From Sipunculus nudus (lineage: Eukaryota > Annelida > Sipuncula > Golfingiida > Sipunculidae): a DNA stretch of 64,000 bases. The stretch covers positions 54,156,019 through 54,220,018 of the forward strand of contig CM049306.1 of assembly GCA_026874595.1 (NCBI GenBank), in the 5' to 3' direction. Shown in pieces: positions 35,321 to 47,424 of the stretch. The position numbers and the translations under genes were made by a program. Position 1 is the first letter of the stretch. Each line of letters opens with the position of its first letter. Below the pieces are notes generated by a model, which saw nothing but the letters and a program-made list of their open reading frames with translations, made no database searches and was not told the origin of the DNA.

Positions 35321-38300
35321 TGATTACATTGACAATTCCCCCCTTGCAATGAAGTGGGGAGATATATACCCCCAGCCCCCCAATATTGACGCCCCAGTAA
35401 AGGACTTACGCATTTGACATTTTATAAGCTTTTTACAATAGAAAAAAGGACAATAAATGTGAACGGGCACCAGATTTAAAGAAAAAAACCAAACTGTCTT
35501 AACGTTTCTTAACAGATAAAGCAACAGGATCGAATCAGCGGTAACGACCGTGCAATGTTAACACACAACAAATATAGGCCAGGTGTCCCGGACAGTGCCT
35601 GTAGGACCGTACACATTCAATACTTCCTAGTCTCAGGGCTAAAAAATCTCTGGGCTAAAATGTCCCTCTCTGTAGTGGAAATAAACAAATCAGAGACGAG
35701 ATATATGACTGATAACAGAACATGTAAATAATGTATCACTATTACCCCAAGTTAACGAGACGCAACAGGAACAGATCAATGAAACTTTGGAGGTCCCGGT
35801 TCATGTAGGAAAACGAAAGCTGTATCTCAGGACCAATAGCTCAAAGAATGTTTTTACCCAATGTAGGTCACATAAACTATTAATAGTTTTAACACATATA
35901 TAAATGTGAAATATTACCCCACGTCATCTTTATGCTTTTATAACATACAACTATTTTACACCATTGTCATTATTGTTATACTCTCAGATAGATGAAGTAC
36001 CATAGATTCGTAGGTAGTAGTGTTTATGTTAATAGTATTTACCTTTTTAGGAGACTTGGATAGTTTATAATAGTGAATATATTATCATAACGTATATTAA
36101 TGAAAGTGGGTTTATCTGAGGTATGATGCATAAAAAAAGGATTTATTGTCTTCATGAACAACATTGTTCAACGCCATTTTCTCCCGCTCCAATGAAACCA
36201 ATATATATCCGTGACGTTGAAGTTGGAGCGCCATGCACCAATGGCTGATGGCCCAGGCAAAAGGCTTTCTCGTCAGGGTCCGCTGGTTTTGATCAGAAGC
36301 TCATTGGTCCAACAACTCATTGTTCTACAGTCATCAGACAAATATAGGCTGTCGGATTATTTGACTAATACGTCCTATAGCAAACAGATAGACCTTTCGG
36401 CAGTCCGGCTGTCACGATATTTCCTAAGTGAACCGCTTCATGTATCGCCTGGATAAGACCAATGGATTTTTCTGCTGTCGGAATATATGCTGAGATTAAT
36501 TATTCCTTCAGTTACTGCTGCACACACAACAAAAATGATAACGAAAATTATAAAACAAAAAATTGTATATTGCCATTTTATATACTCTAAGTAAAGACAG
36601 ATTCTATATAATCTCGGCCAGGTCGTTGACATTATGCACCTTCAGCTCTCGGGCGCTTCAACATCTGTGTGTTTAGATTTCTCAAGCCGAGAATCTCTTT
36701 AAAAGTCTTTATCCTCTTGTCTAGTCTTGAAAAATTTTATTAGGGCACTTTCAAATACACCAGACACTGCATTGATAACACTGGTAAATTATTGATAAGA
36801 GCTTGATCGCTTTATTGATACGTTACATTGACAGAGCGATATTTTACATGCTCAATAGTCGTATAGAGGTGATACAATGCAATAACTCGTGAATTCGTTA
36901 TCAATCATGGTAAGCTGTCAGTTGGAGGCTGTCAAGACGGGACTGGCTCAGCAGGTTGCCGTAAAACAAGTCTCAAGTTGGCACGGCTTTTAGAAAGTGA
37001 TGTGAATATATCTACAAAACGCTTAAATTCGCAAACAATATTTAAATAAGTGTTTGATATATTACTTTTATTTAAGTTTTGGTATTATTACTAGAACTGG
37101 CATTTAACAAATGCAGTATTTAAGGATCAGTGGTGTTATGTAGGAAACGACGGGAAATTAGCATACCGCCAATACGCATCGGGTAATCATGACCTGCGAG
37201 TGTTTTGCATCACGTGTGATGAACATGGATAGATCCAATATCCAGTTTGAAGACAATGGCAATACTCCGTTATCCGGTATTTGATAAATCACTTCATTAA
37301 TAGCGTTAGACAACAAGAAAATACGGCGAACAAACACTGTAAAATCTGTCGATTCTCTTATAGAATTTCATTTACCATTTGAGACCGGCACTAATTAATT
37401 ACTTGGGGAAACGATAAGAATATCCATTTTAGATTTCACGTAGTCTATTATATTATAATCCCTCACTTCCGTCAGGAGGCCTAATAATAAAGCACTTCAG
37501 TCACAACGGTATTATTTATAGCCTCTTTAATAGCATTTCAAGTCACGAGGCTATCTGTATTTAAAGTGCTGCACTTTGGTGGCCTGTATGTTCGCGAAGG
37601 ATTCAAGATCGCAATAATCGCGGAAATGAGTTATCGCAAAAATAAAACCTTCCTGAAACAGAGCTCCCATCGTCAACAACAAAGTTTAAAAGTTAAAGGC
37701 TGACATTATGTATTAAAATAGATCGTGTATGTTCAAAGATTGATATTTTAAATGATATTATATCTTTCACATTGTCCTTTTACTTTTCAATATTTTGTTA
37801 GTAAGATTTTGTGCTCATTATATATTATTTGATGTCTTTGTTTTATCCTAATAATGGTAATACTTTGCATGCGTATAAGTTATTTGTATTGTGAGATCGC
37901 GAAAATAGTAATACTCTGAAAACCTGAACACGTTAACCCAGCGAATATTAAGCCAACCATAGTATATATATATATAAATAAAATATAAGCTTAATGTATA
38001 TATATGCACGCTTCTAAGACGGGCATCCTACATTTAAAATTGATCTCGACAACAATATAAAAACATTCTTATATAAAATAACGAGTGATCTCTATCTGTT
38101 TTTCTCTTCTCTTTTAATAATATAAGGAACAATGTAGATATTTATAATACTATTATTAAATATACTTATAAATTTATCATTATCTTTAAAACATCTTCAA
38201 AACTGGCGAATGCAGTCTCATGCTGTAAGACGGAACGGCAAATGAATATCGCATATTACAGATCACATATTACATGGTATGGATTAAACGATGACAGTGC

Positions 38301-41300
38301 ATTTCTTTACAAATTTCAACCTTGGTTTTTGTCCTTCGTCTTTACATTAGCCAAATATTTGCTTGGCCTAAGCACACCCAAAGTTTTATATATACTGTGA
38401 ACTCAAGGAGATGTCACTGCCAAATGAATATATCGTATGTTATCTGAATCCTGTTTCTGTAAAAAACGCTTAATACAGGGCACAAATTTCATATGTTGTT
38501 GTTTCTAAGAATGGCTAGATTCAAATGTTTTGTTCATGCTTACGAGGTGATTCCTCAAAACTGCGACTTGTCCTTTCCCTACGGCGATGTATGTCATGTA
38601 TGTGCCACAACCGTAACTAACGATGATTGATGACGTGATGATCCCCGGAACGTTACGCTTCCATTTTTGTATAAAATTGGCTCATAAATCACCTAATAGT
38701 CTGAATCGAAGTGAGAATGAAAAATATCACCGTTTCTCTCTACAGGTTTCAGGAAGAACCTTTTTTTAGATATTTCTAAATATGAAGCTAACTTCACAAG
38801 AGTCGACGCCACATTGCATAAAATATCTAAAATCAGCACAGTTCTCACAGACTCGCCTTGTATGAACACAGGTTACACCAGTTCACTTTTTGAAACTTAA
38901 CAGACGCAAGAATATAAAGATATGCGCAATCGAATTAGACTGGTAGTGAGTTATTACAAACATGGAGGGGTTGAGACGTTTGGGAAAAGCTTTAGGTCAC
39001 GACTATTATCCAGCTGTGGTACGTACTCTACCTTTTACAAAGTCCTGACATTTGCTCTTTAACTTCTAGATGTAACATTTTAATAATTACCAGCATCTTA
39101 ACCGTTCATGCGTAAGGACATATCGAGTTTGATCCCTGATCCCCCCCCCCCCCCCCGCACCCCGATGATTTTTCCGAATTCGCCTTGTTCCCCGCTGGAC
39201 TGTTGAAGTTTCTGATGGATGGCTCTAACGAGAGACCCTTCGGGAATTTCCAAAATAATGTCAAAATATCCAGATGTGTGGAAAAATATTGAAAAATGAC
39301 CCCCCCCCCTTAGGATACACCGAGCATCATATCTGAAACTTCAAGACCAAAACGACAAATATTTTAACATATTTCCACTTCTTGATGTACCATTTGTGTT
39401 ATGAGGTGTATTTTTATATTTTCAAATTTATAGCCATGACAAAATTATCAAGGCTAAACTATCAAGGCTGGGTAATTGGATTATTAAGTAAACATATTGC
39501 TGCATTAATTATCGATTTATTTAGGTAAACTTGATATTACATGAGATAATGATTTCCTATTCTCACAAGATTTATAAAGTTCATAGTATAAAGATAATGG
39601 AAATGTTTTATCGAACAGTTATTTTCCAATGAAACAGATAAGGTTATTATTTGTATGATGTTAATTTAAAGGTAATTTACATAAGTTGGAGAGATCTTAA
39701 TATATAGATAATTTATGGATTATATGTATAATATGATTATTTTTGTACTAATCTAACAAGAAAAAATTCGCTGGATTCCTCTGAATAAATAGGCCTAATA
39801 AAATCTGTATTATTTAAGTGATTTAACCCTAAGTCTGCACCATGCTATGAACAAGTAAATCGTGTTTTACCTAACATTACATCCTCCTTCCGCCTTGAGC
39901 GCCTTTAAATACAATGGCGGGAGATTCGAGTGATCTACGGTTTGAGAATCGACGGAAGCCAAGAGTCTGCCGCGAGTGTCTGTAACATCAACCAGCAATA
40001 GGATCAATAAATGCGTCTTGTCTCATTTCAAACAAAAGCATTAGTTGATGGTGACCTACCTTTATAATGCAGCAGTATTCACACTGACCACGTTTGAAGT
40101 AAATTAAAGGTAATGAATATGTAACAGAACTAATAGTAACACAAAATATATAATGAAATCATTAACATGCATATTAATTAATATAAATATAGGTGGCAGG
40201 TAACTGGTAACTGTACTTTTTGTGTTTAGATTCTCTAAGCTGAGACCGTATAAAATATAGCTTTCACCAGTCAGGTAACACGCACATTATACATGTACAT
40301 AATATTGGGAATGAAATCGCTATGAAAATATGAATAAAATCTATGAGTTTGTTTATATATTCCGTTATCGAGCTAATGTACAATGCACTAAAGAATGATG
40401 ATACAGCTCAAACAGGTTTCGGTCCATCTGTTACTTTCATTAAAATCATTTTGTAAAGTTTTCTATGATGACTGAAATGCACGATCTAAAGTTCGCTACT
40501 CCATGTAACTTAATCCACGAAGATACAAATTGATCATCTGGTCAAAAGGCGGCTTACCGGAAACGCACCATTGGTGCGGGCTGAATGCTCGGTATCTTGT
40601 TACATACATAAGGAAGAGTAACAATGCAGCAACGATGAGTGTACGTGCTCCCCATCAACATGCTATGTTGTCTTTGAACTCCATATCAATAATCACACTA
40701 TAGCCAGGCACTGAATCCATCGTCTCCTCAATTTCGGTGCGGTAAATCGTGACACTCTATTGGATCATTTGGATGTGTGTTCAGTTCTCCAGTTCAACCT
40801 TCCGCCAGAGGTCGTCCCTGTTCAAATGAAATAATTTTAAATTAGGGACTGCGCGGGACGGCCGGTAGTACTTAACTCAATTGTTAAACTTCAAAATAAA
40901 AATCTGTCACAATTAAACAAAAACTATTTTTACTGCACACACATGCATGCTTACCAACTGTTGCCTTTTTATTATTTACTAACCAAAAAAACACATACAC
41001 ATGTATATATATATATATTTTACCTTAAAACAAACCTGATCCACCATATTTTAATGGTCAATACATGATCGTTTCAATACATATATACCGACGCTTCCAG
41101 GAGCAGATAAAAAACCTCCCCCCCACCTCCACCCCCCCCCCCCCCCCCCCACCCCACCACTTTTTCTCAACCGAAAGGTCTTAGAAATAGACAAATCTAC
41201 GCTCGACATCGAAAACAAACCGAAAAAACAAATCGAACAGTTTGCACCATGATGTATTTCGAACTACCCAAGCCTAAATTTTTAAAATCTGTCTGTATTA

Positions 41301-42515
41301 TTTGCGGGTTAAACCCCCTCCCAATCCTCCCTCTGTGCCCCCCCCCCCCCTCCCTTTATATCCTCCTGCCGCCCCGGCATGGTGTATTTAAATTGCAATT
41401 CAGCTTAACTCTGATCAAAAGCTTCGTTTTTTTTTAGCTATTCGCTCTGGTCTTTTTCTTTGGCCGGATCCTCTCTCCTGGACCAAAGTACAAACTAATC
41501 AAACCCGTCTCAAAACGTTCATGAAGGGAATACAGCCATTAGTACCTATATATCATCCCACGCAAAATACACGCAACGACTGGATATAAGCAGTCCACGC
41601 ACTGTGTTCAACCGAAACAAATATATATATATTGAAAGTATAAAAGTAGTTTATATCATTTATAAATACATTTACTTGTGGTTTACCTATAATTTCGACA
41701 TGCGACCCGTGACATCCTGGTTTAAGCGTGTATACAAAATGGCAGCCCCAAAGAAGGGTTTCGAGCAAATGAGAGAAATAAACCTGTACAGGGATGCGAC
41801 ACGAACATACTCTGAGGACAACGTCCTGACGTGAATCTGTATCCGGAGAGCGTTTTTTTTTTTTTTTTTTGGCAATGGGACTGGTATCGGCCAAAAAATT
41901 GGAGCGAAATAACGCCTTTTTAGGCCACGTCCAATTCTCAAATTACAGTAGGATGCACCTGATACATCACGTTGATTCATAAATGCTTTAAAAATGGAAA
42001 ATGTCTAGTACAATGACCTCGCGTGTTAGCAGACAACCAACGCTCACATAGTCCTATCAATGTTCTGAAAATTGCATGGTTATAAAAATTCGCATGCTCT
42101 AAATATAGTATACTGCCTACCAATTCATGTCACAATGTGGTCTGATCACGGAGCGCAGAAGGGACCGTCATCCACATTTTTTCAGTAAGCCTACACGAAC
42201 TGGGCCGATTTGTGTCTCATTGCCATATTGACTCAATTGTATAAACGCTAGAACATCTGACACCAAAACAGTTGGCTGCAGGTGGTGGGACGAATGCGGT
42301 CACCGGTATCACTGGCAACACAGTATTCAGGCGGTAAACGTGTGGGCATTATATGTAGATTTGAATTTTTTTTAATTATTACTGTATATATCGGACCTAC
42401 GTTTATCATCACGACATCAGCTCATTAAGGTACAGTCATACTGGATTTTATGGTTGATCTGTAGCAAAACCACTTGTACGTTATTTCCCTGAATAAAAGC
42501 ACTGACATGCTGTAT
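35321..42515. other. Intron sequence, nothing recognised
   Basis: Seven kilobases of AT-rich DNA with poly-C runs near 39140, 39300 and 41120, and poly-T near 41853. An 81-codon frame at 36211-36456 has no known motif. Confidence 0.55.
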
Positions 42516-42521
42516 ATAAAA

Positions 42522-42576
<55 letters not shown>

Positions 42577-42598
42577 TATGTATATATATATATATATA
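42516..42598 (+). repeat. (TA)n microsatellite left of the PLE fragment
   Basis: TA repeats with A-insertions (AAATATA). Confidence 0.9.
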
Positions 42599-42658
42599 GA
42601 AGGCAGTGTTACCCTCCGTTGTAAAGTGCTCTATGGCCCACAGACTAGGCCAGAGCGG

Positions 42659-42802
42659 TATAACTCTGAAGAAAAACAACACTGTAAATTCACAAAAGTC
42701 TGTTTCAAGGGATGCGCCCCGATCATCAGGTGAATGTGGTTAGAATTAAGCTAACGTCGTGGTTTGAAAAGCTGAAACTTTACGAGATCACGAGATTATG
42801 CC
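42659..42802 (-). repeat. Left inverted arm of the PLE fragment
   Basis: Reverse-complement copy of 44309-44450. About 110 bases from the outer end are near-identical; the inner 30 bases are more diverged (ACGAGATTATGC is still shared). It contains a decayed hammerhead motif on the minus strand. Confidence 0.85.
42688..42735 (-). ncRNA. Decayed hammerhead motif in the left arm
   Basis: Read on the minus strand, stem I (ATTCAC with GTGAAT) and the core CTGATGA (42723-42729) and GAAA (42703-42706) are kept. Stem II has lost its CGGG/CCCG closing pair and one stem III pair is a mismatch. It is probably inactive. Confidence 0.6.
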
Positions 42803-43003
42803 ACGCCGTTAGCTTCATCCCGTGAAACAAACAGACAGCACCCGGTAGAAAATGATCAAACTCTTTTCCAATGTTTGGTTAAAAATAACCATTGAACTAA
42901 CCTGACCTGCACAAATTTCTTAGACGTAACATTTGACCTTCAAAATGACATTTTCTACCCTTACAGAAAACCGAAGAATGGCCCGCTCTATATCCACGCA
43001 CGA

Positions 43004-43857
43004 TCCAACCACCCCCCAGCAATTATTAGGCAGATACCTATGATGATCAGCAAGCGTGTATCTGACAACTCCTGCAATGAAGAGCTATTTATGAAAGCCA
43101 AACCCATGTATGACAAAGCTTTAGCGAAAAGCGGGTTCTCAGAAAGCTTAAAATATGTTGAACCCACAATGAAAAGCAAAAGAAACAGGAAAAGGAAAAT
43201 AATATGGTTCAATCCCCCTACAGCCGTCATGTAAAAACCAACATTGGCAGACATTTCATGAAACTAATTGAAAAACACTTCCCTTAACATCCCAGGTACC
43301 ACAGGTTATTCAACAGGAGGAATTTGAAAATTAGCTATAGCTGTCTACCCAACATGTCTAACCTGATCAGCAAACATAATATGATGGTTTTAAATACTGG
43401 CAATGCTGTAAATGTACCTCAAAAACAATGTAACTGCAGTAAAAAAAGACGAATGTCCTATGAATGGTCAGTGTCAGCTATGATGCATTGTCCATAAGGC
43501 AACAGTTAGAACAGATAATGACGTGAAACACTACATAGGGTGTACTGAAGGTGATATCAAGACAAGATACAATAACCACAAGCAATCCTTTCGTAACTGA
43601 TCCCACGCTAAAAGTACTGAACTGTCTAAACACATTTGTTCACTAAAGACAACAATCTCAATTACAAGCTCTCCTGGGAAATATCTGCCAAGGCAGCACC
43701 TTACTTCTGTGGGACCAGGAAATGTGATCTCTGCTTGTCTGAAAAGCTACTTATAGCAACCCCCCCCCCTGGATCATTGTTGAACTCAAGAGCTGAAATT
43801 CTCTCAAAGTCCCGCCATCAAAACAAATTCACTCTGAAATATTTTAAAACCTAGCAT
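43004..43857 (+). pseudogene. PLE C-terminal coding remnant with GIY-YIG endonuclease
   Basis: From 43004 the frame reads an NHPPAIIRQIP segment, then SKRVSDNSC, a KAKPMYDKALAKSGF segment and a basic stretch (KSKRNRKRKIIWFNPP) ending near 43234. This is the usual linker between RT and EN in PLE proteins. After a frameshifted section a cysteine cluster (CNC...KKDECPMNGQC, near 43431-43470) precedes the nuclease core: VHKATV, then HYIGCTEGDIKTRYNNHK (43532-43586), with the Y-I-G of GIY-YIG and the following conserved Arg and His. The frame breaks at a stop (43596) and resumes with LSWEISAKAAPY, a KCDLCLSEKL motif and LLNSRAEILSKSRHQNKF, ending at 43854. At least three frame breaks are present. 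The opposite-strand frame 42988-43254 is a shadow. Confidence 0.78.
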
Positions 43858-44308
43858 ACGAACTAATATTCAGCGTGCCCCCCCCCCCCCCGAAATGAAG
43901 ATCCGCTTGGCAGACTTACCTGTTCAGGTAGTTGTTCGACATGGCGTTACCACTACAGCATGGTGAGTTTACCGAGTGGATTCCACTTGGTATGAGTATA
44001 GTATAATATATTCGCTTTATATTCTATATTTGCCTTGTATATTGTGTATTTTCATGGTATATGTGTATTTATATCATATGTATACTACTGATATGGTCAC
44101 TGCTTACAAATCAGTTTAATATGCTAATTGAGCATCCCGGTATATATCTTTGTATTATATATAAACATTAAAACGACAAAAACCTCTTTGCCCTGTTATG
44201 TTCCAGTATCGCACGTGTACCCCGACCAATCCTATTGTGCCCCCGAGGACAATAGGATCAGTGTCAGTCTTTCACATGCCCCCCCCCCCCGCCCCGAATC
44301 ACACAAAG

Positions 44309-44450
44309 CATAATCTCGTAATCTTGTAATGTCTGGGCTTTTCAAACCACGACGTTAGCTTAATTCTAACCACATTCACCTGATGATCGGGTCGCATCCC
44401 GTGAAACAGACTGTTGTGAATTTACAGTGTTGTTTTTCTTAAGAGTTATA
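44309..44450 (+). repeat. Right inverted arm (pLTR-like) of the PLE fragment
   Basis: It lies 3' of the endonuclease remnant and in the same sense. It pairs with 42659-42802 and carries the better-preserved hammerhead motif at 44374-44421. Its outer end runs straight into (TA)n at 44445-44467. Confidence 0.85.
44374..44421 (+). ncRNA. Hammerhead ribozyme motif (type I layout, short stem III)
   Basis: All three helices and the core can be drawn by hand. Stem I is ATTCAC (44374-44379) with GTGAAT (44416-44421), six perfect pairs. The core CTGATGA is 44380-44386. Stem II is CGGG (44388-44391) with CCCG (44398-44401) around a TCGCAT loop. GAAA is 44403-44406. Stem III is CA (44407-44408) with TG (44412-44413) around GAC. 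A15.1 pairs with T44414, and T44415 is the H17 nucleotide, so self-cleavage is predicted after 44415. The flaw is a U/U opposition (44387/44402) at the 10.1-11.1 position, usually G-C. Very short stem III is typical of hammerheads reported in Penelope-like elements. Activity is not known. Confidence 0.72.
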
Positions 44451-44467
44451 TATATATATATATATAT
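44445..44467 (+). repeat. (TA)n at the outer edge of the right PLE arm
   Basis: It directly continues the arm's TTATA end. Confidence 0.85.
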
Positions 44468-44514
44468 AAAATTTCCTTTTTATGACGCATACGAATCAGA
44501 GTAATTTCTTTAGT

Positions 44515-44545
44515 GGATCCGGGGGAGGGGGAGGGTATTTTTGGT
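44515..44545 (+). repeat. Orphan hAT-like terminus
   Basis: AGTGGATCCGGGGGAGGGG resembles the CAGTGGCGGATCC end at 20456. No partner found. Confidence 0.25.
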
Positions 44546-47424
44546 TTGGACCTCACCTTTTAAGCGCAAGCAACCTTTTATTACGGTGTATAGACATTAT
44601 TTCGGCCAAGACCATCGACTTGAGGATTTATTTAAGGTCTTCTCAGTTGTAGTATTGACTTGGATTCCACTTTCAAAACTCCTGTTTCCACTTCTTAGTA
44701 TATTGATTTGATATTACGATAGAGATAATATGAATTATTGCAAACCTTATTCATGTCAAGTCTTGCCGATATGTCTCAGCCTTTTCCTGGGAGACCTTTT
44801 CCAAAATGGTTCAAAAGATACTTTCTTATTAAAATGAACAGAACCAAAAACACTTACTGGTATTTAGTTCATTTATTTTTTTTTACTTCATCCGCGTGAG
44901 TTTTAATCTTCCTCATGTCCATGCGGTTCAAGATGGAACGAAAATTAGATCGCATCTCAGGAAAAGTGAATGTGTATAACAAAAGCCTGATAGATATGAT
45001 GTAAAAACGATAAAAAGAAATAAAAATTCAATATATGAGTAAGCTGCAGAAAAAAACAAAGGTAATATTCTTTGTTATTACGGCGCATTTTTGCCAAACC
45101 CAGATTTTCTACGAAGTGGAAGAAATTAATTGGAAAAATTACAAAGACAAGAGACAAATTACTGCGTGCCCAGGTCCTGTAATTAAGACGTCATCAGTAA
45201 CTTCGTATTGCTTATCACAAGTATTTTCCACCCAAGGACGTCAAGGGGCCTTTTCAGATTATTGACTCAAAATTAATCCCTTGAACCTTCCTGAGAAATA
45301 AAACTAAAGTTTGTAATTCTGATTATCAATATATATGTCATTTCCAATATATAAATTATATTCTCTGAATTGCTAAAAAGTGCGGGACATAAAATCCAAC
45401 CAACCCACTCCCTATATTGACTCTTCTGTACAGGCTGTTCTTTTTCGTATATCCCCACGTGTTTATAACACATGGGGGGCCAAAATAATTCCAATACCGG
45501 GAGGCAAATTAGGTGAACCAGAGTTGTGAAAAGGGTGTTTTGCAACTAGTGACTTTTCAACTTCCACACATTTGCAAACAACTACCTTAAGTGACTTTTC
45601 GGTTAATCAACATTGGCTAAGTATCAAATTTACTAACAGCGTATAGATAAACAAGCTCATATTTCCGTCACAGAGGCATAAAATGAACTGTTCATAACAG
45701 GCATTACCTACAGTTTATTTATATGTAGACGTATTTTGCCAGAATTCACATAAATCCTATTAAGAAGGTTGGTGAATGGCTGGCTTTAAATGTAAGGATA
45801 TATTTTATGAGAGTGCATTAAGTAGACAGGTATAAAAAAAATACTTATTACATAAAATTCTATAAAGTTATTTTAAAATGATTTTACAATAAATATGTTT
45901 ATTTTTAAATGGAAAAGATAAACATTCTGTAAAGTCAGAAGTATGAGGTCTATCAGTTAATTAATATATTCAGGGAAACATTATCCTTTTTTTCTTAATT
46001 CCTATATCTTTTTATGGGTTTTCTGTATTTATTGTTTTAATTTCTTTATAAGAAAACAACTTCTCTGATGAGAGAGTTTATGTTTGCATCAATAACAATT
46101 ATCCATAGTTATACGACTTTATATGATTTAGGGTTAAGAATGCCAGATGGAATTCAGCATTGTTGTGGAAAATCTCATCTCTCGCCATGAACAGACAACA
46201 TAATATTTTTTTTAAATATTGTCTCGTATTAAATCAGGTTCGAAAACCAATTGAAAGAGCATAGCACTGGAGTGAGAAAATACACAAACTGACGGTTCTG
46301 CTTAACGAACGGACCATATGCCAAGAGTTTTATAGTTTTGTTTTTCATTAATTATTATAAAATATTAATCAATTTTATTCATCATAAAATTAATGATCAG
46401 TAATTGATACAAAGTATCGAAGTAAACACTTCATAGGAGAAGTATATTTTTGTGCCATGTTTTATATATTTTATTTTCATTTCGTTCGTGCCGTCTTCAT
46501 ACCAAATTAGTGCCATTTATACTGAAAATAAGTACGTTTGACATTCCTAAACCCCTTCTTAAGGGACCCTGTTTGCCATAGTATCACATATTTGGAACTG
46601 TACTCTCGTTCATAAATGCGACTCCATATTACTTTATACTTTTCAAAAGGTAACGGAACACATATTTATAACATATGAACGTATTGTCCGCTCAGAGCTG
46701 TGTATCAAATTATTTCAAGTGTAAAAAAAAACTTATCACAAGACCAACATTAAATTGAGATCCATCAAATTCTTATTTCCTTTGATGCTGAGGGAATTTT
46801 GCTGTGATATATGATACAGGTTCCTGGAGTCATTTGAATTGCAGATTTTTAACAATTACACTGCCTGGATGGCAGTTATTTGGGGGGGGGGGGGGGCAAA
46901 ACTTTTACATAACCAACTAAATATCAAAAGAAATATGATACGGTAACTGCTTTCCAGGCATCACTGCCGGGGGCACTATGTATGCAGCATGTTTACGGGG
47001 AAAATTTGATTTCATCTATTATACAGTTAAGTGTGTTATTAACATGATTATTTATGACCGGAAAGCAACTGCTCATTACTGGAAACTGTCGATGCTAGTG
47101 TTTATTAGCTTTAACAGAAGTCAGCCTTTATTATTGCCATTAAGGATATTAACACATTTTTATGTAAAAATACTGTAAATATTGGAATCAAAACGGGAGA
47201 TTTTTGTAAAAAAATGACTCAGTCTGTAGTAACTGTTGATAAAGTGGACTCTTTCGAATTTTCCTTCAATAAAATAATAGATTACTAATAATAATTTTAT
47301 TTTCTTCAGAACAGGCATCGTAGAACTAAAATGAATATTTATTTTCTTGGTTTGTCAATGAGTCTGTTATGGTCAAAAGGATATTTTACACTTTTTAAAT
47401 TTGCATTATTTTTCATTTCTTTAG
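44546..47424. other. Intron sequence, nothing else recognised
   Basis: AT-rich, with a G-run near 46880 and the short relative of the 27936 duplication at 45541. Confidence 0.55.
45541..45600 (+). repeat. Fragment related to the 27936 duplication
   Basis: ACTAGTGACTTTTCAACTTC followed by CACACAT resembles ATTAGTGACCTTTCAACTTC followed by CGCACAT at 28131. Confidence 0.4.

Larger units (their letters stand above)
42659..44450 (+). mobile_element. Penelope-like retroelement fragment with inverted terminal arms
   Basis: A 1.8-kb unit bounded by near-identical inverted arms (42659-42802 and 44309-44450). Between them lies decayed coding sequence matching the region after the reverse transcriptase and the GIY-YIG endonuclease of Penelope-like elements (PLEs). 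No reverse transcriptase motif is visible, so this is a 5'-truncated copy. (TA)n tracts abut it on both sides, and C-runs interrupt it (near 43760, 43880 and 44280). Direct or inverted terminal repeats (pLTRs) carrying hammerhead motifs are known for PLEs. Stops and frameshifts show it is dead as a coding element. Confidence 0.8.

Noticed and set aside
42988-43254. Hydrophobic 88-codon minus-strand frame resembling a membrane protein
   Set aside because: It is the shadow of the PLE linker coding sequence on the plus strand.
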